From the NCBI RefSeq assembly GCF_030719215.1, contig NZ_CP120983.1:1736001-1800000 (forward strand): 64,000 bases of DNA, written 5' to 3'. Below, one piece after another: positions 54,023 through 63,900 of the stretch; within the stretch, counting starts at the first letter, position 1; each line of letters starts with the position of its first letter. This stretch comes from Streptomyces sp. Alt3. GTDB lineage: Bacteria > Actinomycetota > Actinomycetes > Streptomycetales > Streptomycetaceae. A model generated the notes under the pieces. The model saw only the letters and a list, made by a program, of their open reading frames with translations, had not been told where the DNA came from and did not search any database. A program made the translations under genes and the position numbers.

Positions 54023-55189
54023 ATGACGCCATACCTCGAGGATCCAGCTTTCTGGATCCTGATCGCCGGCATTCCTGTCGCGGCCATCGCGATATTGCGC
54101 GGCAGGAAGAAGATATCCGAGCTACGCAGAGAGAAGGAGGAGCTGAAGACTCACTACGCGAATCTCGAAAATCACTACGCCGAGGCCGTCGAAGAGGCCA
54201 AGGACCGGGCCGAGGAAGCGACGAAGACCGCGCTGAAGTCGGCCATGCGTACGCTTCAGGGCCTCGCGGGCGAGCAGCAGTTGGCGATCACGAAGCTGCA
54301 GGAGAAGTACGGGGAACTCCAGATTCTCCAGGACCTGCTCGACATCGACCACATGAACTCGCAGTTCGCCCGGCGCGCGCAGTCCATCGCCGTGCTCTGC
54401 GACGGGTGGCTCGGCAGGCAGCGTGCCGCCGCGTCGCTCTATGACGTGGTCAGGAGCGCGAAGGGGCGCATCCGCTACTTCACCCGTGTGGAGATCCGGG
54501 CCCAGACGAACTTCGCGATCGTCAGCCGCGCCGTCGAACCGGTCGCGCTGACCCTGGCCGAACTGCTGGACAACGCGACCAGCTACTCCGCGCCGGAAAC
54601 GATGATCGAGATCAACATCCGCCCCGTGCCCAAGGGCGTCTGCATCATCGTCGACGACGCCGGTGTCGGCATGAACGAGGAGGAGAAGGACCGGGCCGCG
54701 AAGCTCCTTTCGAGCGAGGGCGCCCCCGGTGTCTCCGGGCTGGGGAACCCGCCGCAGTTCGGGTTCACCGTGATCGGCGTCCTCGCCGCCAGGTACGGCT
54801 TCACCGTCTCCGTGGACTCGACCTCCCCCTACGGCGGCGTGCGAGCGGTCGTGCTGCTCCCGGAGGACCTCCTCACGACAGTCCAGGCGCCCGAGCCCGA
54901 GCCCGAGCCCAGGCCCGAGTACAAGCCCGAGCCCAAGGAGTTCCCCACGGTGGCCGTACCCCCCTCGATGCCGCCCGAGGAGAGCCCGGTGGCCCCCCCG
55001 ACCACCCTCGGCGGTCTGCCCAAACGCCGGCGCAGAGGAGCGATGTCCATCGTCCCCGCCGTCGACTCACCGGACGTACCGGTTCGTTCCAGCGAACAGG
55101 CCGCTTCCGTCATGGGCGCGTTCCAGCGCGGGACACAGTCCGGCCGCCGTTCCACCAACGCAAGCAGCGAAGGGCCTGAGAATCAGTGA
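54023..55189 (+). CDS. cvnA: CvnA-type sensor kinase-like protein of a conservon
   Basis: 388 aa from ATG 54023. One membrane helix (AFWILIAGIPVAAIAILRG), a coiled coil (ELRREKEELKTHYANLENHY), then a DHp-like and HATPase_c domain: LTLAELLDNATSYSAPETMI (N box), VDDAGVGMNEEE (G1) and FGFTVIGVLAARYGFTVSVD. The C-terminus is Pro/Glu-rich. It is shorter than many CvnA proteins, with no extracellular sensor domain. First gene of a four-gene conservon, overlapping CvnB. Confidence 0.88.
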   Translation: MTPYLEDPAFWILIAGIPVAAIAILRGRKKISELRREKEELKTHYANLENHYAEAVEEAKDRAEEATKTALKSAMRTLQGLAGEQQLAITKLQEKYGELQILQDLLDIDHMNSQFARRAQSIAVLCDGWLGRQRAAASLYDVVRSAKGRIRYFTRVEIRAQTNFAIVSRAVEPVALTLAELLDNATSYSAPETMIEINIRPVPKGVCIIVDDAGVGMNEEEKDRAAKLLSSEGAPGVSGLGNPPQFGFTVIGVLAARYGFTVSVDSTSPYGGVRAVVLLPEDLLTTVQAPEPEPEPRPEYKPEPKEFPTVAVPPSMPPEESPVAPPTTLGGLPKRRRRGAMSIVPAVDSPDVPVRSSEQAASVMGAFQRGTQSGRRSTNASSEGPENQ

Positions 55190-55596
55190 ATTACGACCTG
55201 TCATGGATGCTTGACAGTGCCCTGGAAGTGCCCGAGGCGCAGCACGCCCTCCTCGTGTCCGCCGACGGTCTTCTCATGGCGCGCTCGAAGGACGTCGGCA
55301 AGGACCAGGCCGACACCGTCGCCGCCGCCATGAGCGGAATCCAGTCGCTGAGCCGGACGGTGGTCGACTTCTGCGGGACACCGGCAAGCCGGCACCGGCA
55401 GTGGCGCCAGACCCTGGTGGAGTTCGACCACGGCTGGGTCTTCCTCATCTCCGCCGGTGAGGGCGCCTATCTCGCGGTCTCCGCGACGCCCGACGTCGAC
55501 ATGGCCGAGATCACGTTCCGCATGCAGCAGCTCGTCGGACAGCTCGGCAAAGCCCTGACCACACCCCCTCGCGAGATTGCCGACACCAAGGCATGA
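55186..55596 (+). CDS. cvnB: CvnB, roadblock/LC7 protein
   Basis: 136 aa from GTG 55186, overlapping the CvnA stop. Roadblock fold: HALLVSADGLLMARSKDVGK, GWVFLISAGEGAYLAVSATP. Such proteins act as GTPase-activating or scaffold partners of the CvnD GTPase. Confidence 0.9.
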   Translation: MNYDLSWMLDSALEVPEAQHALLVSADGLLMARSKDVGKDQADTVAAAMSGIQSLSRTVVDFCGTPASRHRQWRQTLVEFDHGWVFLISAGEGAYLAVSATPDVDMAEITFRMQQLVGQLGKALTTPPREIADTKA

Positions 55597-55973
55597 CGAC
55601 ACCGGACGAGCCGGAACAGGAACAGCCCGCCACCCCCTTAGTCCCGGCCTATGTCATCACCAACGGCCGCAGTCTGCTGGACGACGACACACTCTCGCTG
55701 ATCACTCTGGTGACGACCGCTCAGGACTCACCGGCCATACAGCATCTCGACCCCGAGAAACGGCGTCTTCTGGAGCTGTGCTCCGGGGGGCACCTGTCGG
55801 TGGCCGAGATCGCCGGGCACACCCAGTTCCCGGTAGGCGTCGTCAAGATTCTGCTGTCCGATCTCACCCAGGGTGGGTACCTCGTCACGCGGGCCCCGAT
55901 CCCCGCCGCGAAGCTCGTCGACCGGAACATATTGGAGCAGGTGCTGCATGGCCTTCAAGCCCGATTTGGATGA
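55593..55973 (+). CDS. cvnC: CvnC, DUF742 protein
   Basis: 126 aa from ATG 55593 (ATGA overlap with CvnB). DUF742 features: VPAYVITNGRSLLDDDTLSL and a winged-helix-like LSVAEIAGHTQFPVGVVKIL. It probably links the kinase and the GTPase. Confidence 0.9.
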   Translation: MTTPDEPEQEQPATPLVPAYVITNGRSLLDDDTLSLITLVTTAQDSPAIQHLDPEKRRLLELCSGGHLSVAEIAGHTQFPVGVVKILLSDLTQGGYLVTRAPIPAAKLVDRNILEQVLHGLQARFG

Positions 55974-56538
55974 CGGTGTCTATCTCCGGGAATCGGTGCA
56001 GATTGCAGCGAAGATTCTCGTGGTCGGGCACTTCGCCGTGGGCAAGACCACGTTCATCGGAACGATGTCCGAGATTCCGCCGCTGCGCACCGAAGAGGTG
56101 ATGACGCGGGCGGGCGAGGGGATCGACGACCTCAAGGGCACGACCGGCAAGACCACGACCACGGTCGCGATGGACTTCGGCCGGCTCACCCTCAGTGAGG
56201 AGCTGGTGCTCTACCTCTTCGGGACCCCGGGGCAGCAGCGGTTCGTACAGGTCTGGGAGGACATGTCACGCGGCGCGCTCGGGGCACTGGTGCTGGTGGA
56301 CCCGGAGCGCCTCGACGAGTCCTTCCCCGTGATGGACCTGGTCGAGCACTACGGGATTCCTTACACCATCGCCGTGAACCGCTTCGGTGACCGCCCCGAT
56401 CACGCGGACGAGGAGATCCGGGAGGCACTCGACCTGCTGCCCGAGACGCCTCTCGTCAGCTGCGACGCCCGCGATCAGCGTTCCTCGGCGAACGCGCTGA
56501 TCACGCTCGTCCGCTACCTCCAGTCACGCCTCACCTAG
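55948..56538 (+). CDS. cvnD: CvnD, Ras-like GTPase
   Basis: 196 aa from ATG 55948, overlapping CvnC by 26 bases. GTPase motifs: P-loop GHFAVGKTT, DxxG in FGTPGQQRF, NRFGD in place of NKxD, and SCDARD at G5. It is the switch of the conservon, cycling on the membrane with CvnA. Confidence 0.92.
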   Translation: MAFKPDLDDGVYLRESVQIAAKILVVGHFAVGKTTFIGTMSEIPPLRTEEVMTRAGEGIDDLKGTTGKTTTTVAMDFGRLTLSEELVLYLFGTPGQQRFVQVWEDMSRGALGALVLVDPERLDESFPVMDLVEHYGIPYTIAVNRFGDRPDHADEEIREALDLLPETPLVSCDARDQRSSANALITLVRYLQSRLT

Positions 56539-56551
56539 GAGCTCGACCCCC

Positions 56552-57913
56552 ATGCAATCCCCCTCGGACTTCCCCGTCCCGCCGCCGGGCTGCCCCGCTC
56601 ACGGCAGCGGCGTTCCCCTGTACGGCCCCGAGTTCGCCGCCGATCCGGACGGCTTCTACGAGTACCTGCGCACGTTCGGCCCCGCAGCACCCGTCGAGTT
56701 GTCGCCCGGTGTGCACGCCTCGCTGGTCACGGACTACGCGGCGGCGCTGCACGTCCTGCAGAATCCGGACACCTTCGTCCGCGACGCCCGGCGCTGGCGC
56801 GCGCTCAACGCGGGGGAGGTCCCCCTGGACAGCGCGATCGTCCCCATGATGCTGTACCGGCCGAACTCGCTCTACTCCGACGGCGCGGCGCACATGAGGC
56901 ACCGCCAGGTCGTGACGGAGACGTTCGCCCGGATCGACACGCACCGGCTGAGCCGGCACGTCGACCGGGTCGCCGACTACCTCATCAGCCAGTTCAACGG
57001 CCGGGGCCGGGTCGACCTGGTCGCCGACTACGCCCAGTTGGTGCCGCTGCTGGTCTTCAACGAGCTCTTCGGCTGCCCCGCGGAGCTGGGTGACCAGTTG
57101 GTCTTCAGCATCTCCTGCCTGATGGACGGCGTCGAGGCGGACAAGGCCATCGCCCTGCTGACCGAGACGCTGATGGAGCTGATCGCCCTGAAGCGCGCCC
57201 AGCCCGGTGAGGACGTCACCTCCTGGCTGATGCAGCACCCGGGCCGCCTGACGGACGAGGAACTGATCTCCGAGATCATGACGCTGATCGGAGGCGGCGC
57301 CGAGCCCACCCAGAACCTCATCGGCAACGCGCTGCGGCTCCTGCTGTCCGACGAGAAGTACGCGGGCGACCAGTACGGCGGGAGCCTGCTGGTCGAGGAC
57401 GCCATCAACGACGTGCTCTGGAACAACCCGCCGATAGCCAACTGGGCGGGCCACTATCCGGTGCGCGACGTCGAGCTCTCCGGGACGCGGCTGAACGCCG
57501 GGGACCCGGTCCTCATCAGCTTCGCGGCCGCCAACAGCGATCCGAGCCTCTCCACGAACCGTCAGACACTCAGCAAGCGCGCCCATCTGGCCTGGGGTGC
57601 GGGCCCGCACGCGTGCCCCGCGAAGGACCCGGCGCTGCTGATCTCGATCCTGACGATCGAGAAGCTCCTCAACAAGCTGCCGGACATCGAACTGAGCGTC
57701 CCTGTCGAATCGCTGACGTGGCGGCCGGGCCCGCTGCACCGCGCGCTGACATCGTTGCCTGCCCGGTTCACCCCGGTACGAGGGGAGAGTTCGGCCGCCG
57801 CGCGCTTCTCGGCCGATGTCCGTTCCGCACCGGCGAATCCGGTGGGCGAACAACAGCAACAGGCCAGAAAGGGGACTTTCTGGAGCGGCTTTCTCTCCTG
57901 GTGGAAGGGGTGA
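56552..57913 (+). CDS. cvnE: CvnE, CYP157-like cytochrome P450 without ExxR
   Basis: 453 aa from ATG 56552, 13 bases after CvnD. Heme loop WGAGPHACPAK with Cys355. At the K-helix, where ExxR is expected, the sequence is D287-V-L-W290. The I-helix reads LIGGGAEPTQN instead of AGxxTT. Loss of ExxR is known for the CYP157 family, which sits in conservons. The usual heme-fold salt bridge is therefore replaced. Substrate unknown. The C-terminus is extended and Gln-rich. Confidence 0.87.
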   Translation: MQSPSDFPVPPPGCPAHGSGVPLYGPEFAADPDGFYEYLRTFGPAAPVELSPGVHASLVTDYAAALHVLQNPDTFVRDARRWRALNAGEVPLDSAIVPMMLYRPNSLYSDGAAHMRHRQVVTETFARIDTHRLSRHVDRVADYLISQFNGRGRVDLVADYAQLVPLLVFNELFGCPAELGDQLVFSISCLMDGVEADKAIALLTETLMELIALKRAQPGEDVTSWLMQHPGRLTDEELISEIMTLIGGGAEPTQNLIGNALRLLLSDEKYAGDQYGGSLLVEDAINDVLWNNPPIANWAGHYPVRDVELSGTRLNAGDPVLISFAAANSDPSLSTNRQTLSKRAHLAWGAGPHACPAKDPALLISILTIEKLLNKLPDIELSVPVESLTWRPGPLHRALTSLPARFTPVRGESSAAARFSADVRSAPANPVGEQQQQARKGTFWSGFLSWWKG

Positions 57914-58014
57914 CATCCACCACACCACATGGGCGGTCGCGGTCGCATGGGTGTTCCACCCGAGGGGTAGTCAGGGCTGGAAACCTTACGTGATCCTTTG
58001 AGAGAAAGATTCTC

Positions 58015-59268
58015 GTGGAACCCACCCTGCCGACCGCGACCGTCGACCGCCGCACCGTGGCCTCTCTTTTCTCCCGGCTGCGCACCGGGAAAGGCCAGTC
58101 GAATCCCCGGCCCCTCTACGCGGAACTGAGGGAGCTCGGGGATATCTTCCCCTCCCCCTGGGGCGGACACCTCGTCACCTCGTACGCGCTCTGCGACGAG
58201 GTCATGCGGAGCAGAACGTGGAAAGTGCCCGATACCCAGTGGAGGTCCGGTCAGGCCAACGCCGCGCGCTGGAACAGGCCGGCCTCACTGCAAACGGCGA
58301 AATCGCTTCCCATGCTCAATCCGCCCCGCCATACGAAAGTGCGGCGTTCGGCGGGCAACATGTTCGACCGGACAAAGCTTGCGGAAATAGAGATTTCGAT
58401 AGCGAAGAACGTCGAGAAGGTGCTCGACGCCTTCGAGGACGAGCTACTCAAGGGTCCTGCGGACTTCAATTCCCTGGTCGCCGACGAGCTGCCCGTCCGA
58501 TCGATCGGGGAATGGCTGAATCTTCCGTCAGGCGACTATCCCCGGCTGAGGTCGCTGACCAATGACCAGACGCTCAGTCAGGAATTCTTCCCCACCCCCA
58601 GCCAGCTCGCGCGGGCGGACGCGGCGGCCCGCGGGCTCCAGGAGTACTTCACCGCGCTGGTGCGGGAGCGTCGCGCGAGGCCGGGGGACGACCCGGTCTC
58701 CTCCTGGATAGCGACCTGGGACACGCTGGAACCGGACCGGGAGAAGGCCGACGCCGAGGCGCACTCCATGGCGGTCTTCGTGATCGTCGCAGCCCTGGAG
58801 ACCACGGAGCACCTGCTGTCCAGCATGGTCCGGCTGCTGCTGGAACACCCCGAGCAGCTGGAGCGGCTGCGCACCCACCCCGAGTACATCCCGCACGTGG
58901 TCGACGAGACCCTGCGCTACGACCCGGCGATCCACGCGATCAGCAGGACGGCGCCGCACGACATCACGCTGGGCGGCACACTGGTCCGCGAGGGCGAGAT
59001 GGTGCAGCTGATGGTGGGGGCGGCCCAGCACGATCCGCGGCAGTACAAGGACCCCGAGAACTTCGACGTCCGCCGCAAGCCGCCCCATTTCGGTTTCGGC
59101 AGCGGAATCCACTACTGCCTCGGTGCCCCGCTGGCACGGCTGGAAGCCGGTCTGCTGCTGAAATCGATGCTCAGGCGGCTGCCCCGGCTGCGGATGAGCG
59201 AACCGCCCGCCTGGGAGCCCCGGGTTTCGTTCCGCCGGCTCAACCACCTCATGGTGACTCCGGCCTGA
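58015..59268 (+). CDS. CYP154-like cytochrome P450
   Basis: 417 aa from GTG 58015 after GAGAGAAAG. Canonical: I-helix VIVAALETTEHLL, K-helix ETLRYDPAIHA (ExxR), heme loop FGFGSGIHYCLGAPLARLE. CYP154 enzymes often pair with CYP157 in conservons and hydroxylate steroids or other lipids. The P450 lies 101 bases after the CYP157-like gene and is probably its partner. Confidence 0.88.
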   Translation: MEPTLPTATVDRRTVASLFSRLRTGKGQSNPRPLYAELRELGDIFPSPWGGHLVTSYALCDEVMRSRTWKVPDTQWRSGQANAARWNRPASLQTAKSLPMLNPPRHTKVRRSAGNMFDRTKLAEIEISIAKNVEKVLDAFEDELLKGPADFNSLVADELPVRSIGEWLNLPSGDYPRLRSLTNDQTLSQEFFPTPSQLARADAAARGLQEYFTALVRERRARPGDDPVSSWIATWDTLEPDREKADAEAHSMAVFVIVAALETTEHLLSSMVRLLLEHPEQLERLRTHPEYIPHVVDETLRYDPAIHAISRTAPHDITLGGTLVREGEMVQLMVGAAQHDPRQYKDPENFDVRRKPPHFGFGSGIHYCLGAPLARLEAGLLLKSMLRRLPRLRMSEPPAWEPRVSFRRLNHLMVTPA

Positions 59269-59346
59269 ACCGGGCCGCACCGAAGAGAAGAATCGTTTCA
59301 TCGTGCCCAGTCCCCAAAACAAACCGTCCGTCAGGATTCAAGAAAA

Positions 59347-60111
59347 ATGATCGATGATCTCAAGGCCCTGCACGTCGAGCACGACGACGCGGTGGTGAGA
59401 GTCCGGTTGAACAGTCCGGAGACCGGAAACGCGATATCCGGACTGCTCCTGGACGAACTCCTCGCCGTCCTCGGCGCACTGGACGACCATCCCGCCATCC
59501 GCGTCCTGGTTCTCTCCGGCGCGGGCGACGACTTCTGCCTCGGCGGGGACCGCACCGAATTCCCCGCACTGCTCTCCCCGGAGACCGGCAACGCGAGCAT
59601 GCGCGCGCTCGCCAACAAGGCGCGCCGGATGTGCGACCTGCTGGCGAACACCGGAGTCGTCACCATCGCGCGGCTGCACGGCGGCGTCGTGGGCGCGGGA
59701 CTGGGACTCGCGGTCTTCTGCGATCTGCGCGTCGGAGCGGACACCAGTCACTACCGGATACCGGAGCTGGGCCTCGGCGTGCCCCCGGCCTGGGGTGGGA
59801 TCACCGCCCGGATGCTGTACGAGACAGGGGCCGCCCGGATCCGGGAGCTGCTGCTCACCGCCGACAGGTTCGACGCCGATCGGGCCGCCGAACTGGCCAT
59901 CCTGCACAAGGTCGTTCCGGAGGACCAGCTCGACGCCACCGTCGACCGCTGGACCAAGCCGCTGCTGCGCCGCTCCCCCTCGGCCCTGCGCAGCACGAAG
60001 GCCATGCTGAACTCCTATGCCGGAGCCCACCGCCTCGGCGAGGCCACGCTGTTCGACGCCGAGCTGCTGACCGCCTCCGTCGCCGCGGCCCAGGCCGCCC
60101 GGCGCCGCTGA
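59347..60111 (+). CDS. enoyl-CoA hydratase/isomerase family protein
   Basis: 254 aa from ATG 59347. Crotonase fold: VLSGAGDDFCLGGDRTEFPA and ARLHGGVVGAGLGLAVFCDL (oxyanion-hole region), RIPELGLGVPP. The first catalytic Glu position of hydratases is not obvious, so it may be an isomerase or other crotonase. It follows the P450 with a 78-base gap and belongs to the same transcription unit. Confidence 0.85.
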   Translation: MIDDLKALHVEHDDAVVRVRLNSPETGNAISGLLLDELLAVLGALDDHPAIRVLVLSGAGDDFCLGGDRTEFPALLSPETGNASMRALANKARRMCDLLANTGVVTIARLHGGVVGAGLGLAVFCDLRVGADTSHYRIPELGLGVPPAWGGITARMLYETGAARIRELLLTADRFDADRAAELAILHKVVPEDQLDATVDRWTKPLLRRSPSALRSTKAMLNSYAGAHRLGEATLFDAELLTASVAAAQAARRR

Positions 60112-60387
60112 CCCGCGCCTCATCGGGCCCGGGCGCGGGGCCGATCGGGCGCCGGGCCGGTCAGGTACGGGGACGGTCAGGAACGGGTCGGCGACGGGCG
60201 CCCCGGGGCGCCCTGACACCTGCGGTGCGCTGGTCCTGGCTCTCCGACGGTCCGGGATCGGCGTCGCGCGACGGGTCCATGGCCTGCCCCTGCCCGCGGA
60301 CCGGGTCAGGCCCGGTCCGCCGGATCCTCCGCGAACCGATGGACGTCGCCCGGGGCGCACCCCCGTGCGAGGGGCTCCGGGCTTCGG

Positions 60388-60849
60388 TCAGCCGTCCTTC
60401 CGCAGCACCAGCATGATGTGCTCGTGCTCGCCGTGCATGACCGTCCCGCTGCTACGGAAGCCGTGCTTCTCCAGCAGCCGGACCGACCCGGTGTTCTCCC
60501 CGAACGGGTCGGCGTACAGCGGGCGGTTGGTCTCCTCCTCCAGGAAGAGCGCCAGCGCGCGTGTTCCGATGCCCCGGCCCCAGTACTGCCGGCCGAGCCA
60601 GTACCCGATGAAGCGCCGGTCCTCTTCCCACCACGCCACCAGGTTGCCGGCGAGCTCTCCGTCGACGGTGACGGCACGCACGAGGTTGGACGGGTCCCCC
60701 AGCACCCTCGTCGTCCAGTGCTTCATGAATGCCTCGCGTTCGCGGGGCGGGAAGTTCGACCGGCGTACGGACTCCGGGTCGTGTTCCTGCGCGAGGAACA
60801 CCTCCAGATCGGCCTGGACCACGTCTCTGAGACACACCTGTTCAGTCAT
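60388..60849 (-). CDS. GNAT acetyltransferase (RimJ/RimL type)
   Basis: 153 aa from ATG 60849; a GTG at 60867 is an alternative. YWLGRQYWGRGIGTRALALF with the RGIGT loop and NTGSVRLLEKHGFRSSGTVM are typical for the family. It lies 57 bases after the NRPS stop on the same strand and may belong to its gene cluster, for example as tailoring or resistance enzyme (inferred). Confidence 0.85.
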   Translation of the reverse strand: MTEQVCLRDVVQADLEVFLAQEHDPESVRRSNFPPREREAFMKHWTTRVLGDPSNLVRAVTVDGELAGNLVAWWEEDRRFIGYWLGRQYWGRGIGTRALALFLEEETNRPLYADPFGENTGSVRLLEKHGFRSSGTVMHGEHEHIMLVLRKDG

Positions 60850-60906
60850 GCCGACGGAGTCTGCCACCCGCCACTGACAATCCCGGGTGGCAGACGTCCG
60901 CTCAGG

Positions 60907-63900
60907 TCAACTCGCGGCCCGTACCCCCTGCGGCGAGGGCAGGAAGCCCGTTCGGTGGAAGTAGGCCAGGTAGCGGGTCAGGACGCCGTCGGTCAGCGCG
61001 GGCAGCTGGACGCCGAGGGCCGCGGCGGTCTCGGCCGTCCTGCTGGAGTCGAAGCCCCGGTGGTCCGTCACCTTGTGGCGGCTCCCGCCTGCTTCGCCGA
61101 GGAACAGCTGCGCCGCGTTGTCGTGCTGAGCGGCGACACGTGCCTGCCACTGCGGGACCGGGACGGTCCGCAGCTCGTGTCCCATGCGGGCGGCGACCTC
61201 GAAGACGCGGTCCAGGCCGGGTGCGTCCGGGTGGGTGAAGTGGTGGACCTCCGCGTCCGTCCGGCCGGACGTGGCGAGCGCCACCACGGCCGCGCTGACG
61301 TAGTCCACGGGCACCCAGTCGGTCGACCCGTGCGGCAGGTCCGGCACCATGCCCGCCTGGAGGCATCCCTTGATGAGCTGCCACAGGAGGTCACGGTCCT
61401 GGCAGGCGCCGGTAGTTGTGTCGCCGCTGATGCGGCCGGGCCGGTGGACGGTGACCGGCAGGCCGCGTTCGCGGGCCAGCCCGACGAGCTGCTCGGCGAC
61501 CCATTTGCTCTGCGCGTACCCGTCGGGCAGGGCGGAGGCCGGGCCCGACGGGGTCGCCTCCGTGATCGTGACGGGGTCGGGGCCGGACGCGGGGGCGTGG
61601 ACGCTCGTGGTCGATACGTAGTGCATCCCGGGTGACGCGGAGTCGGCGAGCAGGCGCAGCAGTTCCTCGGTCCCGGCCACGTTGGGGGCGCGCAGATCGC
61701 CGTAGCCGGCCGCGAAGTTGACGTGTGCTCCGTTGTGGATCACGGTGCCGAGACGTCGGACCAGGGCGGTCCGGTCCCCGGGTGACAGGCCGAGGCCAGG
61801 GGCCGCGAGGTCCCCGGGGACGGCGTGGACCAGGCCTGCGTACCGGGAGCGCCACAGACCGTAGTGCTCCAGGTTGGCCCGCACGCGGTGTGCTGCGCGC
61901 TGCTCGTTCCCGGCGCGTACGAGGCAGTCGACGGGCCCGCCGGTGGTCTCGATGAGATCGCGCAGGAGGAAGGCGCCGAGGAAGCCGGAGGCGCCGGTCA
62001 GCAGGGGGCGGGGGGTGGGCCGGGCGCGCCTCCGGGTGGGAGCCGGTACGGGGGCGGGGCCGGTCCGCCCGGTGATGTCCGCCGCGAGCCGGACCTCGGA
62101 CAGGAGGTCCGGTGTGCCGTCGTGGTCGGCGTTCCCCTCCTTCGCGCCGTCGTCCAGGAGGCGGGCGATGCCCTCGACGGTGGGGGCGGCGAACACGGAC
62201 CGCAGGGAGGGGCGCCGGCCGCACCGCTCCTCGATGCGCTGAGCGAGGGTGACGGCGAGCAGGGAATGGCCGCCGAGGGCGAAGAAGTCGTCGGTGACGC
62301 CCACTTCGGGTACACCGAGCGTCTCGGCGAACGCCTGGCACAGGGCCCGTTCGCGAGCGGTGCCCGGTGCCCGGCCGTCGGCCGCCGCGGCATGTTCCGG
62401 TGCGGGCAGGGCGCGCCGGTCGGTCTTGCCGTTCGGCGTGACGGGCAACGCGTCGAGCCGCATGTGGGCGGCGGGGATCATGTGGTCGGGCAGGGTGGCG
62501 GCGAGGTGCGTACGGATCTCGCTGTCGTCCGGGCCGTCCGCGCCGTCGGCCGGCACGGTGTAGGCGACCAGTCGCCGGTCGCCCGGCCGGTCCTCGCGGA
62601 CGACCGCGCAGGCCGCGGCGACGCCGGGCAGAGCGGTGAGCGCGGACTCGATCTCACCGAGCTCGATGCGGAAGCCGCGAAGCTTGACCTGGTCGTCGAC
62701 GCGGGAGACGTAGACGAGTTGCCCGTCGGCCGTCCAGCGCACCAGGTCACCGGTGCGGTACATCCGGCTGCCCGCCGCGCCGAAGGGGTCGGCCACGAAG
62801 CGGGACGCGGTCAGGGCGGCCCGGCCGTGGTAACCGCGGGCCACTCCCCCGCCGCCGACGTGGAGTTCGCCGGTGACGCCGGGGGGTACGGGGCGCAGCC
62901 TGTCGTCCAGGACGTGGACGCGGGTGCCGTCGACGGGGACGCCGATGGGCACGGTGCGGTCGGGGGCGAGTGGTCCGTCCGCGTGCTGGAAGGTGCTCAT
63001 CGTCGCGCAGACGGTGGTCTCGGTCGGGCCGTAGGCGTTGACGAGGAAGCGGTCCGCCGCCCAGGCGTGCACCAGGGCCGGTGTGCACGCCTCACCGGCG
63101 AGGACCAGCGTCGTCCCGGCGGGCAGCGAGTCGGGCGGCATCACCGCGAGGGCGGCGGGCGGCAGGGTGAGGTGGGTGACGCCCCGCTCGCGGACCAGGG
63201 CGGCGAGGGCGGGGCCGGGCAGCAGGGCCTCCCGTTCGTCGATCTCCAGGCAGGCCCCGGAGAGGAGCCCCATGCAGAGCTCCCAGAACGCGGCGTCGAA
63301 GCTGACGGACGCCATGTGCAGCACCCGGCTGCCCGGGGTGACGCGCAGCCGTTCGCGCTGGGTCCTGGCCATGGCTCCGGCGCCCCGGTGGGTGACCACG
63401 ACTCCCTTGGGGCGGCCGGTGGATCCGGAGGTGTAGATGACGTACGCGGGGTGTGCGGGGAGCAGGGCCGGGGGGTACGCCGACGTGGGTGCGGAATCCT
63501 CGTGGTCGCCGGCGTACAGGCAGGGCACCGAGGTCTCGGGCAGGCGGCTGCGGACGGCGGGTGTGGTGAGGAGCAGGCGCGGGCGGGAGTCGTCGAGCAT
63601 GTGGGACAGGCGCCGGGCGGGGTAGTCCGGGTCGAGGGGGACGTACGCCGCCCCGGCCTTGAGGATGCCGAGCAGGGCCACGACGAGTTCCGCGGTGCGG
63701 GGCAGGGCGACCGCCACCCGGTCCTCGGGGCCGATGCCGCGCGCCGCGAGCCGGCGGGCGAGGGCGTCGGCGCGGCTGTCGAGCTCGCCGTAGGTGAGGG
63801 TGGTCCCCGCGTCGCGGACGGCGGGGGCGTCCGGGGTGCGCCGGGCCCACTGCTCGAAGAGGGCGGGGACGGTCGATCCGGGCCCGTCGTCGGCGGGGCC

